Notes: a model not told the origin generated them from the letters alone. Positions 45,787 through 53,190 are shown, counted from the first letter of the stretch. The stretch: DNA of 64,000 nucleotides from Bacillus chungangensis (GCF_030812995.1 NZ_JAUSTT010000001.1:1-64000), one strand, 5' to 3'. Made by a program: numbers and translations.

Positions 45787-46304
45787 CTTTCATCCTCCCA
45801 TTGAATAAGTCCTTTTCGATTAAAAAAAGCCATTAACCTTCGTTCAATCATACGATTAAAACGAGTTGCAAAACCATCTGATTGAGCAACTGGAATGACA
45901 AGAATCGTATAAAATCCTCCTCTATTGCCTCCAAATATATCTGTTAACAATTGATCGCCAATAATAACCGTTTCTTCTTTTTTTAATTCCATCTGCTTGA
46001 CTGCATCATGAAATGCTCTTGTTAGCGGCTTGCGAGCCCGTGAAATAAATGGAATGCCCAACGGTTCTGAAAAATTTTTTACTCTTGTGTCATTATTATT
46101 GGACACAATTGTGATCTTAATATCGTTTTTTTCCATATTTGCAAACCACTCAATTAATTTTGGAGTAGCATTGGGCCTGTCCCACTCAACCAAGGTGTTA
46201 TCCAAATCAGTAATAATCCCCTTTACACCTTTTTCCCGCAATGCTTCAGGATGAATCTGAAAAATATTTTTAACATATTGATTTGGCAAAAATTTCTTCA
46301 ACAA
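45783..46304 (-). CDS. yqeG: HAD phosphatase YqeG
   Basis: This 173-residue HAD-family phosphatase has the nucleophile motif DLDNTLV and GDQLLTDIFG. It is the first gene of the yqeG-yqeM operon. Confidence 0.94.
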   Translation of the reverse strand: MLKKFLPNQYVKNIFQIHPEALREKGVKGIITDLDNTLVEWDRPNATPKLIEWFANMEKNDIKITIVSNNNDTRVKNFSEPLGIPFISRARKPLTRAFHDAVKQMELKKEETVIIGDQLLTDIFGGNRGGFYTILVIPVAQSDGFATRFNRMIERRLMAFFNRKGLIQWEDER

Positions 46305-46450
46305 TTGCTTAACACCTCATTATTTTATTGCGAATCATGTAAATTGATTCCGATCTTTAAATCAATTTGATGTTTACTTCATTCACTTTATCAAAAAATA
46401 ACGATCATTGGCTAGTTTTATCAGTTTTTTTATTTTAAATGCCGCAACAA

Positions 46451-46519
46451 AAGGCAAGTGAGCCTCTCTTTACTTTGCATTAATAAGACCACTGCTGCAA
46501 AGTAAAACCCCCTTGCCTT
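46451..46519. other. Long two-stem hairpin upstream of yqeG
   Basis: AAGGCAAG (46451-46458) pairs with CTTGCCTT (46512-46519), and TTTACTTTGCA (46469-46479) pairs with TGCAAAGTAAA (46496-46506), separated by an internal loop. A TTTTTTT run lies a few bases to the right. It could be a rightward terminator remnant or a leader structure of the yqeG operon. Confidence 0.5.
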
Positions 46520-46645
46520 CATACAGTTTTTTTAAAAAGACTTCTTAGTTATGACACGATTTTACAAACAATTGACATAAAAAAACTTATCTATCAAAAA
46601 CAATTAAATTTCTTTGAATAATGAGAATACTTTTCGACATATTTC

Positions 46646-46757
46646 TTATCTACTTTCTGTGGATAAAACTTATACACATATCAACTTCTATAAATACTGC
46701 TTTTTTCGACGTTATAAACAAATTAACCACAGGTTATCCACTACTGCCTGTGGATAA
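46646..46757. promoter_or_regulatory. DnaA-box cluster upstream of sda
   Basis: Two perfect boxes, TGTGGATAA at 46658-46666 and 46749-46757, accompany near-perfect TTATACACA (46670-46678), TTAACCACA (46723-46731) and TTATCCACT (46734-46742). In B. subtilis DnaA activates sda, so this is the expected replication-dependent switch. Confidence 0.85.
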
Positions 46758-46871
46758 GAGAACGCTTGTTCCAAATGTTTTTTTTTGCTAAAGTATAGAG
46801 ACAAGCTGACAACTTCTTATTATATGAAATAAAAATAACATGTAGTATTTTTTTTCGGAGGTGTATAGCTG

Positions 46872-47012
46872 ATGCGCAAGTTATCTGACGAGCTGTTGAT
46901 CGAATCCTATTATAAAGCAAAAAAACTAAAACTAAGCATTGAATTTATTGGGCTCATCGAAACAGAAATTCAACGTCGATCATTATCACAAAAAATTAAA
47001 ATTTCTTGCTAA
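46872..47012 (+). CDS. sda: Checkpoint protein Sda
   Basis: This 46-residue protein begins [20 protein letters not shown] and continues with an [15 protein letters not shown] helix, the Sda helical hairpin. It inhibits the sporulation kinase KinA when DNA replication is perturbed. A TTCGGAGG site and the DnaA-box cluster lie upstream. Confidence 0.95.
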   Translation: MRKLSDELLIESYYKAKKLKLSIEFIGLIETEIQRRSLSQKIKISC

Positions 47013-47017
47013 CATTA

Positions 47018-47043
47018 TCCCTTTTTGCGAAGGGTTTTTATTT
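47018..47043 (+). terminator. Terminator after sda
   Basis: CCCTTTTTGCGAAGGG is followed by TTTTTATTTT six bases past the sda stop. Confidence 0.8.
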
Positions 47044-47242
47044 TGGTAAAATCGCAAGGATGAGAAAGGATAAAATATCATTTCTTTATGCTTGATATCT
47101 TTAAAAAAAGCTTTCATTATTCTGTTGCAACGTTCGAATGGCATGACTTTGATGCTGATCTAGAGCCTTATTGAATCATTTTTTAGGAGAGAGAAGGAAG
47201 AAAGAGCTCACTCCCACTTCCATCCTCCGTTTAAAAGATCAT

Positions 47243-47629
47243 CTAATCACTTTCAGCTTGATTCTGCTGTTTTTTTTCTTTTTCCGCTCTATAAAATTCA
47301 TGAAACATTTTCATTAAAGCTCGCTTTTCAATTCTTGATACATAGCTTCTCGAAATCCCCAGCTCTTTTGCAATTTCTCTCTGCGTTTTTTCTTTTTTCA
47401 AATCAAGTCCGAAGCGTCCTATAATCACTTCTTTTTCACGTCCATCAAGGATATCAATATACTCCTTTACCTTTTCTAGTTCCATATTTAACTGAATGAC
47501 ATCAAATACATCCTCAGCTTCCGACTTCAAAATATCGATAAGTGAAATTTCATTGCCTTCTTTATCCTGTCCAATGGGATCATGAAGTGATATATCTTTT
47601 TTTGTTTTCTTTAGAGCACGGAGATGCAT
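47243..47629 (-). CDS. spoIIIC: Sigma-K 3' half (SpoIIIC)
   Basis: These 128 residues from [18 protein letters not shown] to the end are the C-terminal half of sigma-K, with region 4 [23 protein letters not shown]. The upstream codons GAG ATT CTT still encode EIL of the intact protein, and then homology stops at the att sequence. This is the same break point as in B. subtilis, where skin splits spoIVCB from spoIIIC. It has no promoter or 5' half here. It becomes functional only if the DNA to the right is excised in the mother cell. Confidence 0.95.
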   Translation of the reverse strand: MHLRALKKTKKDISLHDPIGQDKEGNEISLIDILKSEAEDVFDVIQLNMELEKVKEYIDILDGREKEVIIGRFGLDLKKEKTQREIAKELGISRSYVSRIEKRALMKMFHEFYRAEKEKKQQNQAESD

Positions 47630-47636
47630 AAGAATC

Positions 47637-47726
47637 TCGATTCTAATGTCATTAGTTGTGCTTTAGAATGTAAAGATTCCAACTGTTGATCTGTACACGA
47701 ATTTCCCTGACAACATGACGTATAAA
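47637..47726. repeat. Skin-type attachment repeat, left copy, with recombinase remnant
   Basis: This 90-bp sequence matches 57315-57405 with about three substitutions and three single-base indels. It starts inside the sigK codon GAG and holds the 3' end of a SpoIVCA-like recombinase gene, now frameshifted. It is the junction between sigK and element A. Confidence 0.85.
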
Positions 47727-48010
47727 GTCTACGGTCTTGATAGTGGAGTCGACGATTATCTGTCAAAGCCTTTCCACGCCGATAAGCTCTTGGCTCGTTT
47801 ACGTGCATTAGGACGAAGGAAAACCGAACTGAATCATGATTGTATACTTGAGTTTGGCGATATTGAGTTGAACCCTCATACTCTTCTGCTCGTTTGTGGA
47901 AACATGGAAAGTAAGCTCACCTAAAAGAAGCTCAACTATTGGAGCTGCTTATTCAGAGAAACAATATAACTGTTTCAAAAGAAATGATTATCGAAAAGTT
48001 ATGGGGTTGA
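47727..48010 (+). pseudogene. OmpR-type response regulator, fragment
   Basis: It begins at once after the att repeat with [29 protein letters not shown], the end of a receiver domain. It enters the OmpR DNA-binding domain, loses frame near 47920, and continues in another frame as [12 protein letters not shown] ... EKLWG. The phosphoacceptor Asp half is gone. It was part of an operon with the kinase fragment that follows. Confidence 0.8.
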
Positions 48011-48011
48011 A

Positions 48012-48647
48012 TTGAAAACTCCACTTTCAATTATAAATGCAAATTATGACGCACTTTTAGTAAATCAAGAAGAGACAATTCAAAGCCAAAAAAAATGGCT
48101 TAACTATATTAAAATTGGAACAGATCGAATGAAGAAACTTATAAATGACCTTTTAATTTCGGCAAAGATAGAAGAGGTCAATTTAGAAATATGTAAAATG
48201 CCATTTAATCTTAGCAATACGATTAATGAACAAATATTGTCGATAGAAGCCGCAGCAATTGAAAAAGGGATTACCCTTATCAAATCAATAGAACCAGACA
48301 TTATTGTTAATAGCGATTCAGAAAGCATTAAACAAGTTGTCACCATTTTATTTGATAACGCAATAAAATATAAAAATGAAAACGGGCAAATTGACATATC
48401 ACTAACAAAATCAAAACACCAAATAATATATTCTATAAAAAATACGGGAAAAGGAATAGCAAAAAAAGACTTACCGAAGATTTTTGATAGATTTTATCGA
48501 ACCGATCCCTCCAGAACTCAGGATAGCGGTGGTTTTGGTTTAGGACTATCCATTGCGAAAACAATGATAGATAGGTTAGGCGGCAGGATATATGTCACAA
48601 GTATAGAAAATGAAAGCACGACTTTTACTATTACACTTGAATTGTAA
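48012..48647 (+). pseudogene. Histidine kinase fragment
   Basis: About 211 residues start at LKTPLSIINANYDAL, directly after where the phosphoacceptor His-Glu of the H-box should be. N box DNAIKYKNENG and G boxes GKGIAKKDLPKIFDRF and GGFGLGLSIAK are intact. The deletion joins the regulator's last winged-helix residues (EKLWG) to this point, so sensor domain and histidine are lost. It resembles VanS/BceS-like families only in general. Confidence 0.8.
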
Positions 48648-48915
48648 TGTAGCAAGCAAAACGTTGGTTAAACCAGGTACATTTAAAATTTGCATATTTG
48701 GATATATCATCAGTGTTCAGTCCTTCCTTTAATAAGGATAACAGATACACGTCTTCTTAATAGGCGTTGCTAAAAATTAAAGTTTAATGTTGCTTTGAAA
48801 TAAATTTTAATCAAAAATACTCCACAAACCCGTATTTTATGGCAAATAAGAGGAATCCATTATGAAAAAAATTGTTCAAAATGGATTCCTCTCTAACATA
48901 TTTTTAGTTTCGATT
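48648..48915. other. Gap with a block shared with 63.2 kb
   Basis: Bases about 48776-48920 resemble 63170-63310: TTTGAAATAAA...AATCAAAAA, CCACAAACCC, a GAATCC hairpin, then ATAAAAAAGTTTGAT. A hairpin GAGGAATCCAT / ATGGATTCCTC lies at 48850-48891. There is no gene. Confidence 0.6.
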
Positions 48916-49152
48916 TTATAAAAAAGTTTGATTAACCAGTGGATTTCTATGCTTGTTTTTCAAGGGCTGCATCGATAAAATATTGCTCAAACTAAAAACA
49001 CGATATTGCTTCCGTAAAAAACAATACACTTTAATTGATTGTTTTACTTCGATCACCCTAATTTTCCGTTGACTTATTTCATTGCTGTTAGAAAGGTAAA
49101 TGATCTCAAGTTTTTCTTTCGATTCAAGTGCTCTCATCAACAATCCATTCAT
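48916..49152 (-). CDS. Small WYL-like domain protein, copy A
   Basis: These 78 residues resemble a free-standing WYL domain (MRALESKEKLEIIYLSNSN, then RVFSLSNILSM). WYL domains often bind ligand or nucleic acid in regulators, but this one has no DNA-binding part. ATG 49152 has GGAGG. A paralogue lies at 60630-60851. The promoter carries a LexA-like box, suggesting DNA-damage control. Function is unknown. Confidence 0.7.
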   Translation of the reverse strand: MNGLLMRALESKEKLEIIYLSNSNEISQRKIRVIEVKQSIKVYCFLRKQYRVFSLSNILSMQPLKNKHRNPLVNQTFL

Positions 49153-49172
49153 AGAAAACCTCCACATTAAGA

Positions 49173-49206
49173 ATGTTTGTTCTCATTATATACGAACATT
49201 GGTTCT
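49173..49206 (-). promoter_or_regulatory. LexA-like box and -10 for WYL copy A
   Basis: CGAACATTGGTTCT (49193-49206) matches the Bacillus SOS box CGAAC-N4-GTTCG at 9 of 10 positions. On the leftward strand it is followed by TATAAT and by a second weaker box, AGAACAAACATTCT. The same arrangement is conserved before copy B. Confidence 0.7.
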
Positions 49207-49347
49207 TTTAGAGGGGTTAAATAATGGGAATTAGAAATGATTAGGGAAAAACGACTAAATTTGTTCATTGTCTTTTATCTTTCATGTTTTCTTTAACCAT
49301 AATTCGACTACAAATGTCTTTTTACTTGCGTATCTTAACAAAAAAAC

Positions 49348-49371
49348 AGCACCAGATTAGGTGCTTTCAAT
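49348..49371 (-). terminator. Leftward terminator upstream of peptide gene A
   Basis: AGCACC (49348-49353) pairs with GGTGCT (49360-49365), followed leftwards by TTTTTTT. No leftward gene lies to its right, so it would end a noncoding transcript antisense to the peptide gene. It is conserved at 61048-61065. Confidence 0.6.
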
Positions 49372-49394
49372 CGTTCATCTTCACCAAAAATAAA

Positions 49395-49544
49395 GTGAAA
49401 CTTCCATCAGTGGGGGTTTTCTTTCATCCCCCACTGATGGTTAGTTGAACCAATCGGACATTTGACTTTCAGTTATCCCGCACCTAGACTTCTTCGATTC
49501 CTCTTACTCTTGAGGTGGGGGTATTACTGCCAGTTAGATGTGGG
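49395..49544. mobile_element. Dispersed hairpin repeat, copy 7 (precise insertion)
   Basis: This 150-bp element sits between two ATAAA pentamers (49390-49394 and 49545-49549). The paralogous block at 61081-61100 reads ACCAAAAATAAATATGCT without it, so the ends are exact. It has the two GC-rich hairpins described for copy 2. It resembles the B. cereus bcr1 repeat in length and in the TTTAT flank. Hairpin-rich ends and a pentamer flank also fit a non-autonomous IS200/IS605-type element. Confidence 0.9.
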
Positions 49545-49612
49545 ATAAATATGCTAAAAAAAGGAATGTCATAAATCCCATTGCATATACATAATAGCAG
49601 GAGGTGAAAAAT

Positions 49613-49696
49613 ATGAACAAAATTTATTTCGGATTTTTTACATTTTTGTTCTTCATCGTCACTTTTCTTGCTTTAACGATAGCCTTAGTAAAATAA
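49613..49696 (+). CDS. 27-residue hydrophobic peptide, copy A
   Basis: This short ORF starts MNKIYFGFFTFLFFI and ends TIALVK, a single membrane-spanning segment. AGGAGGTGAAAA lies upstream, and a strong terminator follows. An almost identical peptide is encoded at 61158-61241. Such peptides include type I toxins and small sporulation proteins; I cannot tell which. Confidence 0.75.
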   Translation: MNKIYFGFFTFLFFIVTFLALTIALVK

Positions 49697-49709
49697 TAGT
49701 ATTTCCTTG

Positions 49710-49738
49710 ACACTTGGTGTTGCAGCACCAAGTGTTTT
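49710..49738 (+). terminator. Terminator after peptide gene A
   Basis: CACTTGGTGTTGCAGCACCAAGTG is followed by TTTTTC. Conserved after copy B. Confidence 0.85.
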
Positions 49739-50046
49739 TCTTACATTGTTATCATATACAATAAGACTGATAAAGATGATTATTTTTTGCTCTTTCATAA
49801 AATTAATGAGGTTATAAAACCTTTTATCGTAGAAAAAACAATGTGCATTGGCGTTCTTAATTCAATTTAAACCACCATTCTCATCACTATTTATAATCAT
49901 CATAAGACTCCTTTCATCAACTAAAATGTGACTCCAAATATTCCATCGTTTCATTAATATAATATCACTAGCGTTGCATAAATAAATCCTCCGTTCGCAA
50001 ACTTTATCACCTATTAAAATCATCCTCTTCCATCAATCTCCTAAAA

Positions 50047-50221
50047 TTTGCTCACTATTTCACTTACATAAATTACTTAATTTCCGTTAGTTTCACTATA
50101 TTTTTTTATCACCGAAAAAAAATTATGATTAGGTTGTAAAAAAATAGCCGGCTAAAAAAGCTTTTCACCCTTTTATGTGAAAAGCTTCACAAAAAACTGT
50201 TTATGTGAAATAGTGAGCAAA
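50047..50221. repeat. Long inverted repeat before the permease gene
   Basis: TTTGCTCACTATTTCAC (50047 onward) is repeated inverted as GTGAAATAGTGAGCAAA (50205-50221); the left arm has a 4-base insertion near its inner end. Spacer is about 130 bp. The right arm ends ten bases before the ribosome-binding site. Confidence 0.75.
50176..50191. promoter_or_regulatory. Rex/Fnr-like operator
   Basis: TGTGAAAAGCTTCACA is TGTGAA-N4-TTCACA, the Rex core, and also TGTGA-N6-TCACA, the Bacillus Fnr/CRP-type core. It lies 53 bp before the permease start. Either regulator would tie the operon to low oxygen or high NADH. It is part of a perfect 11-bp hairpin (50158-50187). Confidence 0.65.
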
Positions 50222-50243
50222 CTAATTTTTGGAGGAACATTCT

Positions 50244-51299
50244 ATGAAACTGCTTGAGGTAATCCAAACAACATTAACTGACATGGAAATTATTAGTTCA
50301 ATTACATCAACGCTCTTTATCATTTTATTAGGTTTCTTTTGCCGAAAAAAAGGGATATTTAATGATACAGTTGGAAAAATGCTATCCAAAGTTGTCTTAA
50401 CTGTTGCACTTCCTGCATTAGCATTCAACTCGTTCATGAAAGATATTAACCGTGAATCGCTCGTTGAAGGGATGAATATATTAATTTGGGGAATTGTTAT
50501 TTATATCATTTTAATTTTTATTTCTAAACCAATGTACCTTAAATATAAAGGGAATAAACAAGATACTTTACGGGTTCTAACAATTTTTGGTTCTACTACT
50601 TTTTTTGGTATTCCGATTGTCGGAGCAATATATGGAGCTGAAGGGGTGTTATATGCATCTATCTTCAATATTGGTTATCGCATTTTCCTATATTCATATG
50701 GCTATATCAAAATGAGTGGCTTGAAAATGGAAGCCAAAAACATTAAAGAAATGTTTTTAAATCCCATTGTCGTTGCGACATTTTTAGGATTATTCATTTG
50801 GGTTTTCCAAGCTTACTTACCACAAGTGACTGTTACAGCTGCAGATGGCGTGAAATCACAGGTTGCCTTTTTAAGACTTGACCAGACGGCAGTTTGGCTA
50901 TTTAAACCAATGAATTATTTAGCAGGACTAGCCTCTCCACTTGCTTGGCTTTCTATCGGGGCTACACTTGGTGCAGTTGAGTTTAAAAAGGCTGTGTCTG
51001 ACCGTACATCTTGGTTTTATAGCTTAAATAAAGTTATCGTTGTACCAACTATTAATATTGTACTATTAGCGATTCTTTCAATGACTGGCATTCTTTCAAT
51101 GAGTGCAATTTGTGTAGGAACTGTTGTTATTATGATGGCTACACCAGCAGCTACTGTTGCAGCTGCCTATGCAATTAGTTTTGATAAAGAAGCAGTTCTT
51201 GCTTCAAATGGATCACTACTATCAACAATCACTGCTGTCATCATGATTCCAATTTGGATCGTTATTATTAATCTCATTAATCATATAAATATTTTTTAA
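50244..51299 (+). CDS. AEC-family organic acid permease
   Basis: This 351-residue membrane protein of the auxin efflux carrier/malate permease family has about ten helices. The N-terminal half has FCRKKGIFNDTVGKMLSKVVLTVALPALAF, a family hallmark. Bacterial members move malate, lactate or related acids. ATG 50244 has GGAGGAAC upstream. It is followed 33 bp later by a D-2-hydroxyacid dehydrogenase, suggesting a 2-hydroxyacid substrate. Confidence 0.88.
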   Translation: MKLLEVIQTTLTDMEIISSITSTLFIILLGFFCRKKGIFNDTVGKMLSKVVLTVALPALAFNSFMKDINRESLVEGMNILIWGIVIYIILIFISKPMYLKYKGNKQDTLRVLTIFGSTTFFGIPIVGAIYGAEGVLYASIFNIGYRIFLYSYGYIKMSGLKMEAKNIKEMFLNPIVVATFLGLFIWVFQAYLPQVTVTAADGVKSQVAFLRLDQTAVWLFKPMNYLAGLASPLAWLSIGATLGAVEFKKAVSDRTSWFYSLNKVIVVPTINIVLLAILSMTGILSMSAICVGTVVIMMATPAATVAAAYAISFDKEAVLASNGSLLSTITAVIMIPIWIVIINLINHINIF

Positions 51300-51332
51300 T
51301 ATATTAATTATACTAATAAGGGGACATCAATC

Positions 51333-52358
51333 ATGACACTTAAAGTTGTTTGTTACGGAGTACGAAAAAATGAAGTTGATTTCTTTCATCAACTAAATAA
51401 ATATAACTTTGACTTATCTTTAATTGAAGATTTACTCAATCATGAAAATGTCGATACTGCAAAAGGTATGGATGCTGTTGTTTTGAGAGGAAATTGCCTA
51501 GCAGACAGACAAAATATCGAAAAAATGAAAGAGTATGGCGTTAAATATTTGTTTACGAGAACAGTAGGTTATAATCATATTGACTTACAAGCTGCCGCTG
51601 ATTGTGATATGCATGTAGCAAGAGTTCCTTCCTACTCGCCAAATGCGATTGCTGAATTATCATTAACATTAGCAATGTCTCTATTAAGGCATACTACTTA
51701 CACTACTCATAAAACAGCGAATAAGGATTTCACTGTCGATGGTGTAATGTTTAGTAAAGAAATTAGAAATTGTAAAGTCGGAATCATCGGTACTGGTAAA
51801 ATTGGTTTAACAGAAGCGAAGCTGTTCAAAGGTCTAGGTGCTGAAGTTCTTGGATATGATTTATATCCAAACGGTAATGCAAAAAAATATGTAACCTATG
51901 TAGAATTAGATGAATTGCTTAAAGAAAGTGATATTGTAAGCTTACATGTTCCTTATTTTCCTGGAAAAAATGACAAAATGGTCAATGCAGAATTTATCGA
52001 AAAAATGAAGGATGGTGCGATTTTAATTAACACTGCACGCGGTGAATTACAGGATAATGAAGCGATTCTTCAAGCATTGCAATCACATAAGCTAGAAGGC
52101 TTCGGAACAGATGTATTTGCAAATGAAGCAAGTATTTTCTTCCAAAAATTTGATGAAACGAAATTATTAGATCCAACAGTACAAGCATTAGTTGATTTAT
52201 ACCCACGCGTTCTTATCACACCACATGTTGGTTCAAATACAGACGAGGCATTGTCTAATATGATTGAAACAAGCTTTGAGAACTTACATGATATGATTAC
52301 ATTAGGTTCCACTCCAAATGCGATCGCATTACCGAAAAAACGTGAGCTTGTCATGTAA
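51333..52358 (+). CDS. D-2-hydroxyacid dehydrogenase (D-lactate dehydrogenase-like)
   Basis: This 341-residue NAD enzyme has GIIGTGKIGLTEAKLFKGLGAEVLGYD (GxGxxG with Asp, so NAD-preferring) at about residue 150. Catalytic Arg lies in NTARGE, Glu near FGTDVFANE and His in TPHVGSNT. It reduces a 2-oxoacid to a D-2-hydroxyacid or the reverse. Best match by feel is D-lactate or D-2-hydroxyisocaproate dehydrogenase; substrate is open. It is probably cotranscribed with the permease. Confidence 0.88.
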   Translation: MTLKVVCYGVRKNEVDFFHQLNKYNFDLSLIEDLLNHENVDTAKGMDAVVLRGNCLADRQNIEKMKEYGVKYLFTRTVGYNHIDLQAAADCDMHVARVPSYSPNAIAELSLTLAMSLLRHTTYTTHKTANKDFTVDGVMFSKEIRNCKVGIIGTGKIGLTEAKLFKGLGAEVLGYDLYPNGNAKKYVTYVELDELLKESDIVSLHVPYFPGKNDKMVNAEFIEKMKDGAILINTARGELQDNEAILQALQSHKLEGFGTDVFANEASIFFQKFDETKLLDPTVQALVDLYPRVLITPHVGSNTDEALSNMIETSFENLHDMITLGSTPNAIALPKKRELVM

Positions 52359-52368
52359 AATTGATAAA

Positions 52369-52413
52369 GTGAAACTTCCATCAGTGGGGGTATTACTGCC
52401 AGTTAGATGTGGG
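52369..52413. repeat. Mini-copy 8 of the dispersed repeat
   Basis: This 45-bp remnant is flanked by ATAAA on both sides. It joins the left end GTGAAACTTCCATCAGTGGGGG directly to the right end TATTACTGCCAGTTAGATG, as expected from deletion between the two GTGGGGG runs. It lies 10 bp past the dehydrogenase stop. Confidence 0.85.
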
Positions 52414-52421
52414 ATAAACAT

Positions 52422-52458
52422 AAAGGATCTATTACATACTCTGTGTAATAGATCCTTT
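52422..52458. terminator. Bidirectional terminator
   Basis: AAAGGATCTATTACA pairs perfectly with TGTAATAGATCCTTT, followed by a T-run. It separates the convergent dehydrogenase and response regulator genes. Confidence 0.9.
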
Positions 52459-52461
52459 TTA

Positions 52462-53190
52462 TTATAAATACGGCTTAATAATATGCTCATTTTCGAAAAC
52501 AATATGGTAAACAGTGATCGGGCGCCCGACTGTTAAATATTTTAATTCTTCTCGTAAATAACCTAATTTATTTAAATACAGTAAATATTTTTTGGTTGAA
52601 ATTCGTGATAAATCAACGAGATTAGCGATCTCTTCAGTTGAGAAACAATTCGTTTGTCTCATTACCGCACGCAAAATTTTTTTCAATGTTAATCTCGATA
52701 ATCCTTTCGGTAATGTTGAAGCTAATTCATCCTCATGATGTGTTAATTGTAAAGAACACGCATCCGTTATTAATATTTGATCCAATGTTTCTTGATCCGT
52801 TTTTTTGAGTTTTGTCGTCAATGAATAATACTGGCTAAATTTCTCCATCGCTACATGAAACCTTTCATAAGTAAAAGGTTTTATTAAGAAATCAATAACG
52901 CCATATTCAAGTGCTTTTTTAATAGTCGGTATGTCATTTGCTGCTGTAATTAAAATAATTGGGATAGAAAGCTGCTTTTGGCGAACTGTTTGTAAAAAAT
53001 TAATTCCTGTTTCTCCGGGTAAAAAAACATCAAGTAAAATTAAATCTGGGATTTTTTCATTTAGTACATCCCATAGTTCTGAAATGCTCTTAACAGTTGC
53101 AGCTATTTTAAATCCCCCGTAACGTTCCACAAATTGTTGATTGATCATAGCTACCATCGGATCGTCTTCTACGATGATTACTTCATTCAT
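52462..53190 (-). CDS. CitB/DcuR-family response regulator
   Basis: This 242-residue regulator has a receiver domain with EDDPM, the phospho-Asp in LILLDVFLPG and Lys in FLIKPF, then an HTH domain with TEEIANLVDLSRISTKKYLLYL. ATG 53190 overlaps the kinase by 8 bp behind GGGGG. Members regulate C4-dicarboxylate and citrate genes, so the likely target is the adjacent permease operon. Confidence 0.92.
   Translation of the reverse strand: MNEVIIVEDDPMVAMINQQFVERYGGFKIAATVKSISELWDVLNEKIPDLILLDVFLPGETGINFLQTVRQKQLSIPIILITAANDIPTIKKALEYGVIDFLIKPFTYERFHVAMEKFSQYYSLTTKLKKTDQETLDQILITDACSLQLTHHEDELASTLPKGLSRLTLKKILRAVMRQTNCFSTEEIANLVDLSRISTKKYLLYLNKLGYLREELKYLTVGRPITVYHIVFENEHIIKPYL

Larger units (their letters stand above)
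46305..46871. promoter_or_regulatory. Divergent yqeG/sda control region
   Basis: These 567 bp hold the yqeG promoter, a 69-nt imperfect hairpin (46451-46519) and the DnaA-box cluster before sda (46646-46757). No gene is apparent. Confidence 0.6.
49739..50243. promoter_or_regulatory. Control region of the permease operon
   Basis: The left 85 bp still match the copy at 61287-61370. The right part holds a long inverted repeat (50047-50072 and 50200-50221) and a Rex/Fnr-like palindrome (50176-50191). There is no gene. Confidence 0.6.

Noticed and set aside
47611-47808. Leftward frame running through the sigK junction and att repeat
   Set aside because: It overlaps the spoIIIC start in another frame, has no ribosome-binding site and no family pattern; it is a by-product of the junction.
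49395-49544. Repeat as a riboswitch
   Set aside because: It has GC-rich hairpins but occurs at unrelated places, downstream of genes and between convergent genes, and has a filled/empty site pair, so mobility explains it better.
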